Assembly (NCBI GenBank): GCA_020746835.1
Contig: JAGPNK010000008.1
Coordinates: forward strand, 2,046,001-2,110,000
Direction of reading: 5' to 3'
DNA: 64,000 bases
Source of the DNA: Stachybotrys elegans
Taxonomy: Eukaryota > Ascomycota > Sordariomycetes > Hypocreales > Stachybotryaceae
The notes below the pieces were generated by a model, which saw only the letters and a program-made list of their open reading frames with translations, made no database searches and had not been told where the DNA came from. Positions 58,651-64,000 of this stretch are shown here, in pieces (positions within the stretch are counted from its first letter, which is position 1; each line of letters starts with the position of its first letter). A program made the position numbers and the translations under genes.

Positions 58651-59650
58651 GGTTGATGAACGAGCGTTCTTTAGAATTGATAGACTGAAACTTGTGATGA
58701 AGCCGCCAGATTTGAAGCTTCCGGCGGGGTGATACCACAATATCAATATCAACCGGTCCCTAAGAAAGCTGAGGGTGACGCTGACGTTGCCTCTTCCCCA
58801 CACTAGTTTAGCATTAATAAACGCCCCCTCTCGGCAGTTAACTTGCCCCATATTTAACCGCTTTGCGGTTAACTGCAGAATGCACACTAAGCGGTTTAAA
58901 GCGTAGGCGCGAATACAGGCAGGTCCTAAAACGCAGGGGCTGCACTAGATGTGGGATTTCCCGTTCGTGTACCCCAATGGGATATAGACCAGTGACTTCG
59001 AGGAGGCCCTCTCTGATGATGAAGACAATATTAGATTAATAGATAACAATTAGTTAGAAAATACACTTGATTGAGAAAAGCTTAATGCTTATGGCTGCGG
59101 CGGATGTCAAAGTTTTCCAGCCACCGCAATTGTCTAGAAGATGCCGCCGTGGCATCGGGCGCCTGGGGAAGGCTTCTGCCTGGTGACTCGATCAGAGCTG
59201 CTGCGATGTGGCTTCGGCGAGTGATGTCAGGTGAGACGGCTTGTTCCGGGGGGCTTGATCGAGACTGCGGGGGGCTGCACTAGATAAACAATTCAATCAA
59301 GCATAGTATTCTCTCCCAGAAGCGCCCGCTAGTTTGACAACTTCCATACCATGAAGCTATGGCAATGAAAAGTCGAAGTCATTTAAAAATGTGTTTTATT
59401 ATATGGAGCTCAGCCTGATAGGCAAGGACCGTGGAAGCAGAGGCATACCGTCACTAGTATATGGTAGCAGTAAAAAAGAAGAACAAGGCGTTTATGTATG
59501 ATGGGGCCTAGAAGAATTTGACAGAAGTAGTCCCCGGTTATCATTAATCACCTCTACCATCTATCTCCCCTTGATAACATTCCTTCCAGTATGTACGCTT
59601 ACAGGCAAAACATAACCCAGTCAGCAGTGCAAGTCATCTAGCCAGCACAT
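58651..59650. other. Intergenic with repeat traces
   Basis: Contains a perfect short palindrome (about 58854-58872, TTAACCGCTTTGCGGTTAA). A 15-bp direct repeat GGGGCTGCACTAGAT lies near 58936-58950 and 59271-59285. The roughly 320 bp between the direct repeats may be the remains of an inserted element. No gene. Confidence 0.5.
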
Positions 59651-60744
59651 TTACAAAACAGCGACGCAGGCGTAGGTGCTCCCCCACAGACCGGCACAGG
59701 TGGATCCGACGGCAGGGTTCCATGCGACAAAGTTGGCGACGGTGATGCCGTACCTGGCGGAGATGGTCCTGCAAGTCTCGTCTGCTTGGACAAAGTGGAA
59801 AGTCTTGCAGTTGGGCGTCATGCCGTTCTGGATGGGAGAAGGAGTTGCGACACCGTTGCCAGGCGAAGTCGGAGTGGGCTCGTGACCGATGATGGAGACA
59901 CAGGCGTAGGCGTCGGCCCAAAGTCCAGAGCAGGTGTTGCCGGCCTTGGGGTTCCAAGTAAGAAACTGGGACTGGGAGATGCCGTATGCCCTAGCAATAG
60001 ATGCACACGATTCGTCTTGCTCCACTAGATGGAACTTGTCGCAGTTGCCTACAATCTCGGGTTGGGTAGGCACAGGGGTCGTGATGCCGTTGGGCGGAGT
60101 CGTGGGTGAAGCCGTTGTGGTTGGCTTGGGCTCATGGCCCATGACAGAGACACAGACGTAGACGTCGGCCCAGAGCCCGCCGCAGGTGCTACCGACTTTG
60201 GGGTTCCACGTGATGAACTCGGCCAGACTGATACCGTTGGCATCGGCAATCGATTGACAACCGCCACCCTCGGGAACAAGATAGAACTTGTCACAGTTGC
60301 CGATCATGCCGGGTTGGTACGGGAGGGGCGTCTCGATACCGTTGCCGGGATCAGTGGGGGTGGGTTCCTCTGGCTCGCCAGTCGTCTCGACACAGTACGA
60401 CGTCTCTGCCGGGAGGAGACCCTCGCACACTGGACCCAAGGAAGGATTCTACATGTGAATTCGAGTCAGAAAGGCGGCACGCAAAGAGGGAAGCCGATGA
60501 TGATTCAACTTACCCAGCGAAGGAAATCTTGCACCGAGATTTGCCAGCCCAAGGGAACATCCGGGCAGTAAAGCCCTCCGACGTGGTCCATCCACCAACT
60601 ACAGTACGGGCTTGTGTCGGGATCATAGGGATACGCTGGTTCATCGGCGAGAAGTCGGGTCTGGTTGCTAGCCCGCCCAACCACAAGACAGTGACCCAGT
60701 TGGACACCAGCAACCAAGAGGACCAGAGACAGTTGGAGAAGCAT
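59651..60744 (-). CDS. Secreted LysM-domain protein (LysM effector type)
   Basis: Exons 60744-60514 and 60448-59651 (intron GTAAGT...GTAG) give 342 residues. A signal peptide (MLLQLSLVLLVAGVQLGHC) is followed by four LysM units. The first is divergent (GGLYCPDVPLGWQISVQDFLRWNPSL). Three are regular (e.g. KFYLVPEGGGCQSIADANGI, ending in FITWNPKVGSTC-GLW-YVCVSV). They are separated by Pro/Thr linkers with conserved Cys. No catalytic domain. Such proteins bind chitin or chito-oligomers outside the cell. It lies head to head with a LysM chitinase, a known arrangement in fungi. Confidence 0.92.
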
Positions 60745-61521
60745 GTTGACAGAGTTGGATACCGGAAGACTGAACAAGAGATGGAGATGTCAAGTTGTTC
60801 CCTTGAGCAGACAAAGGCCTCTGGGAAGGGCACGACAAGCTGTTTATGTAGTTGGGCAGCTCTGTCCCATATCCAGCTGGGTGGTTCTTGGTATGGTTCT
60901 GTCCCACATCCAGCTGTGTGGTCCTATCCATACATAACACCTCGGTGCTTACTGGTTCCAATTTCCACCGGCACCGCCACAAGGATACCATGTAGGCGAT
61001 GGCAGGTTGTATTTCCAAGTTTGCCCTACTTCCATTGAGCCCTGCAAGATCGAGAACGTCAATAACATTGTTGATAACGTTCCATAGCTTACGCCAAGAG
61101 TCTGTACAAGGCCGATGTTGAGCGCTCTGCCAATTAGGCAGGGCCCGACTTTATGCCCTAATATCGTCGTCAGCACCGAGACTGAACAGGCAGGTGGATG
61201 AAATGGACAATGGGCTAATATCAGGCACGAGCTCTTACCACGCGAGCTCCTTGGGCAGAAGTATTCGCTGGCTTACATCGTCTGCACCGTCTCCATCAGC
61301 CAGAAACCAATAGCCAATTCTTGGAATCGGAAAATGACGGATTGAGCAACAACCGGACAGAGCATTATACTAAGCTTACTCTTATTACATTTATCTCATG
61401 AGCAGAACTAATAGATGGCAATGATTCAAGTCATGCAAAATTACTTATATACCACCGTCAACATGACACTCTCTTTCATATCCTCGTACGTTTTTGCACC
61501 TCAATTAGCATTCCCGACACC
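60745..61521. promoter_or_regulatory. Shared divergent promoter of LysM effector and chitinase
   Basis: 777 bp separate the two divergent starts. On the LysM side a 27-bp unit, TCTGTCCCATATCCAGCTGG plus 7 bp, occurs at 60861-60887 and again at 60898-60924 with three changes. Each copy contains the palindromic CAGCTG core, so it may be a paired regulator-binding site. This is inference from position and repetition. Confidence 0.55.
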
Positions 61522-64000
61522 ATGGCTCTACGCTGGGTGTGTCGTAGGGCGCCGATTGGCCTTGCAGTCTTTTCATCCGCCGTGGCGGCTTTCAGCAACA
61601 ATGGCATTGCTTTGCAGTCTCAGGATCTTTGCCCCAGGTCCTGCCTGGAGTACCCCTCGCAAGCCGATTGGAACAACTTCTACTCTGTTGATGAGCTCCA
61701 AGGCTGCGGTGAGCCAATGCTCCTCACGTTTGCTACCTTCAGTCCCATCGACGACCCGGACATCCAAGTCAAGATCCGGGGCTGCACGGTTGGCTATGCT
61801 GTCACTCCCATCGAAGATCTAACCGTCACGCGCGCACTCAATGCGACTGCAGCCGGGCCCGGTACCTTGGATATTCGTCAAACCTCTCATCGTGCCGGCC
61901 AAGACGATGGGCAGACGCTGCCAGTCTGCCATGATTCGAAAGCTGCCAACGCAACTGCACAATGGATAACTGGGGAGCCGGTACAGCTCACCGGCAACGC
62001 CAGCGGTAACAACACGGCCGCCGAAAACATATTCGCCGCACTCCGTGGTATCCAGGCCTTCTTGGGATTGTCAGTCAACTGCGACGAAAACATCGTTTAC
62101 GGCTACAGCCAGGGGGTTCTCGTCGGACTCTACGCCGGGCTAGATATAGAGAACCGCAATCTCGCCTTTGGGTTCGTCGAGACAGTCGCTGCCCGCCTAG
62201 ACGCCCCTGACAGAAGATCCATCGTCCAAGTGTGTGGTAACGAGCGCAACTCGAACCAGCACTTGGGTGTCGCCGTCGACCCATCCGGCGATTTCGCCTG
62301 GACTCAGCAAGCCCTCCGCTCGTGGTCCGAGGCACGTTGTGTGACAGATGTCGGATCCGAGACACAAGAGGGCATGTTGGCCGTCGAGATTCCGACTGTT
62401 CAACGCGAACCTACCAGCCTTGGCAAACTCAAGACGAGAAGCTTACTGCGAAGCCCACACTGCAACGGGGTTTCGGCAGCATATGGCGATACACCACAGT
62501 CGATTGCCTCGACGTGCAAGACATCCGTCGAGCAGCTTCGTCAATACAACAAATTCGCCCCCGACTGGACACCCACGCCCCACCAGTGGGTTTGCTGCTC
62601 TCCTGGCATTAGCAAACGGGCCGACGAACCTCTCCCGGACGGCACTTGCGTCTCGTATGTCGTCAGGAACCAGGACACTTGCTCAGCAATCGCGCTCAAA
62701 AACGGCATTACCGAGGAGGACATCTACACGTGTAACAAGGAGATGTACGGCTTTGGAGGCTGCGATCTCTTCCCGGGCCAGCGTATCTGCGTCGGCCCCG
62801 GCAAACCTCGCATGCCGGAAGAGAACCCCGACGCAGAATGCGGCCCGACAAAGCCCGGCACCAAGGCTCCCACTGGGGACCAAAAGGTAGAGGATCTAAG
62901 TCCCTGCCCCCTCAAGGCCTGCTGCAACATCTGGGGCAAATGCGGCATCGACTCCGACTTTTGCGTGCCTACCGAGTCCAAGACGGGCAACCCGGGTACA
63001 GCGGCGCCTAGAACCAACGGCTGTGTGCAGAACTGCGGCATGGAGCTTAAGCCCGGATCGCCACCAGCGCAGTTCATAAAGGTCGGCTACTACGAGGCCT
63101 GGAACCACGAGCGACCCTGTCTTCATATGACGCCTCAGCAGATTCCCTCTGGGTACACACATATCCACTTCTCGTTTGCTGAAATTACTCCTAGCTTTGG
63201 AGTCAGTCTGGGAAGGCTGGGCGATGTGTTTGAAGAATTCAAGCAGATGAGAGGCTTCAAACGTATTGTTGCTTTTGGTGGCTGGGCCTTGTCCACGGAG
63301 CCCGGGACCTATCACCTCTTTCCCAACGCCGTCAAGCCTGAGAACCGGGACACGTTTGCCCAGGCCTGCGTTGAATTCGTCATGACTCACGACTTGGATG
63401 GAGTTGACTTTGACTGGGAATACCCAGCCCAGCCTGATATCCCCGGAATCCCACCCGGCGCTGCCGAAGAGGCTGACAACTATCTCGAGTTTGTTAAACT
63501 CGTAAAACAAAAGATGCCTGGGGGCAAGACGGTTTCCATCGCTGCCCCAGCATCGTATTGGTACCTCAAGCAGTTCCTCATTGCCGAGATGGCCGAGCAC
63601 CTCGACTACATCATCTACATGACATACGACTTGCATGGTAGGTCCGAGAATCCTTCCGAGTCCTGTCATCAAGGCTAACATGGTGTTACACTTAGGCCAA
63701 TGGGACCATGGGAGCACATGGGCTCAACCAGGGTGTCTTGCTGGCAATTGTCTCCGGTCCCACGTAAACATGACGGAGACAATGACCTCTTTGGCCATGG
63801 TCACCAAGGCGGGCGTACCTCACGCCAAAATCATTGTGGGAGTCACGAGCTACGGCCGTTCATTCAAGATGACGGACCCCTCGTGTGACGGACCCCAGTG
63901 CACCTACACGGGACCGGCGTCGGGCGCTGCCAAGGGCAAGTGCACCGGCACCGGCGGTTATATCAGCAACGGCGAGATGAATGAGATTATTGCCGAGGGC
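61522..64000 (+). CDS. LysM/CBM18/GH18 chitinase, subgroup C type (3' end outside window)
   Basis: Exon 61522-63637, intron 63638-63695, second exon continuing beyond 64000; at least 807 residues are visible. A hydrophobic N-terminus suggests secretion (RRAPIGLAVFSSAVAAF). Next comes an N-terminal Cys-rich region, two LysM units at about residues 320-430 (GDTPQSIASTCKTSVEQLRQYN; DTCSAIALKNGITEEDIYTCN), a CBM18 chitin-binding fold (CPLKACCNIWGKCGIDSDFC), then GH18 with FSFAEI, IVAFGGWA and the catalytic DGVDFDWEYP. This is the subgroup C chitinase layout (killer-toxin-like). It cleaves chitin outside the cell, in wall remodelling or attack on other fungi or arthropods. Continues in the same frame to the window edge. 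Confidence 0.92.

Noticed and set aside
1..64000. CRISPR arrays, bacterial-type operons or insertion sequences
   Set aside because: Spliceosomal introns throughout show a fungal nuclear genome; the tandem repeats seen have no spacer structure.

Overview
The window is nuclear DNA of a filamentous ascomycete, most likely a sordariomycete of the Hypocreales type. The evidence is eukaryotic gene structure: nearly every gene is split by 45-110 bp introns with GTRNGT-like donors and YAG acceptors. The gene content also fits: HET and Helo-like/ankyrin proteins, LysM effector, GH18/LysM chitinase, siderophore MFS transporter, CYP504-type P450, DUF3176. There are no operons. Exon joins below were built by hand from splice signals and reading-frame continuity, and all coordinates are inferred without RNA evidence.

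Layout, left part. 1-218: 3' end of an unidentified gene. 450-1611 (-): mitochondrial citrate carrier with a 21-nt micro-exon. 2769-3505 (+): small secreted protein with a Kex2-type site. 5273-6864 (+): HNH-nuclease-like protein. 7917-7996 (-): tRNA-Leu(CAG). 8512-11940 (-): Helo-like/ankyrin protein. 12286-13935 (-): Dal5-type MFS permease. 14487-16836 (-): HET-domain protein with a C-terminal membrane hairpin. 16970-17209: Tc1/mariner-like MITE in an AT-rich stretch.

Middle part. 17849-19594 (+): P450. 19874-20662 (+): BTB protein. 20972-22225 (+): polytopic membrane protein. 22285-23404 (-): aquaporin with HPA in place of the second NPA. 24103-25702 (-): alkaline phosphatase. 26810-28246 (+): BAHD-like acyltransferase. 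29000-34926 (+): 1958-residue mucin-like wall protein. 35217-36704 (-): NRPS-type membrane reductase. 38313-39314 (+): Gfo/Idh/MocA dehydrogenase. 40227-41909 (+): siderophore transporter with two ATCWGATAA iron-regulator sites upstream. 42587-43583 (+): NmrA-like oxidoreductase.

Right part. 43881-46788 (-): a SERAC1-type alpha/beta hydrolase fused to four C2H2 fingers. 47572-49586 (-): a DUF3176 gene broken by three C-to-T type stop codons. 49783-50036: a second MITE of the same family. 50574-51914 (-): medium-chain dehydrogenase. 52587-53036 (+): SnoaL-like protein. 53191-54607 (-): bZIP regulator. 55096-55729 (-): frameshifted AAA-type P-loop gene. 56910-58650 (-): CYP504-like P450. 59651-60744 (-) and 61522-64000 (+): a LysM effector and a LysM/CBM18/GH18 chitinase, divergently transcribed.

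How the genes relate. The LysM effector and chitinase form a plausible functional pair acting on chitin. The siderophore transporter carries its own iron-response sites. Three genes (Helo-like/ankyrin, HET, hydrolase-zinc finger) have architectures of fungal allorecognition or cell-death proteins. With the MITEs, the DUF3176 pseudogene and the frameshifted P-loop gene, they mark much of the window as accessory, fast-evolving sequence. The hydrolase-zinc finger fusion is the most unusual object here.
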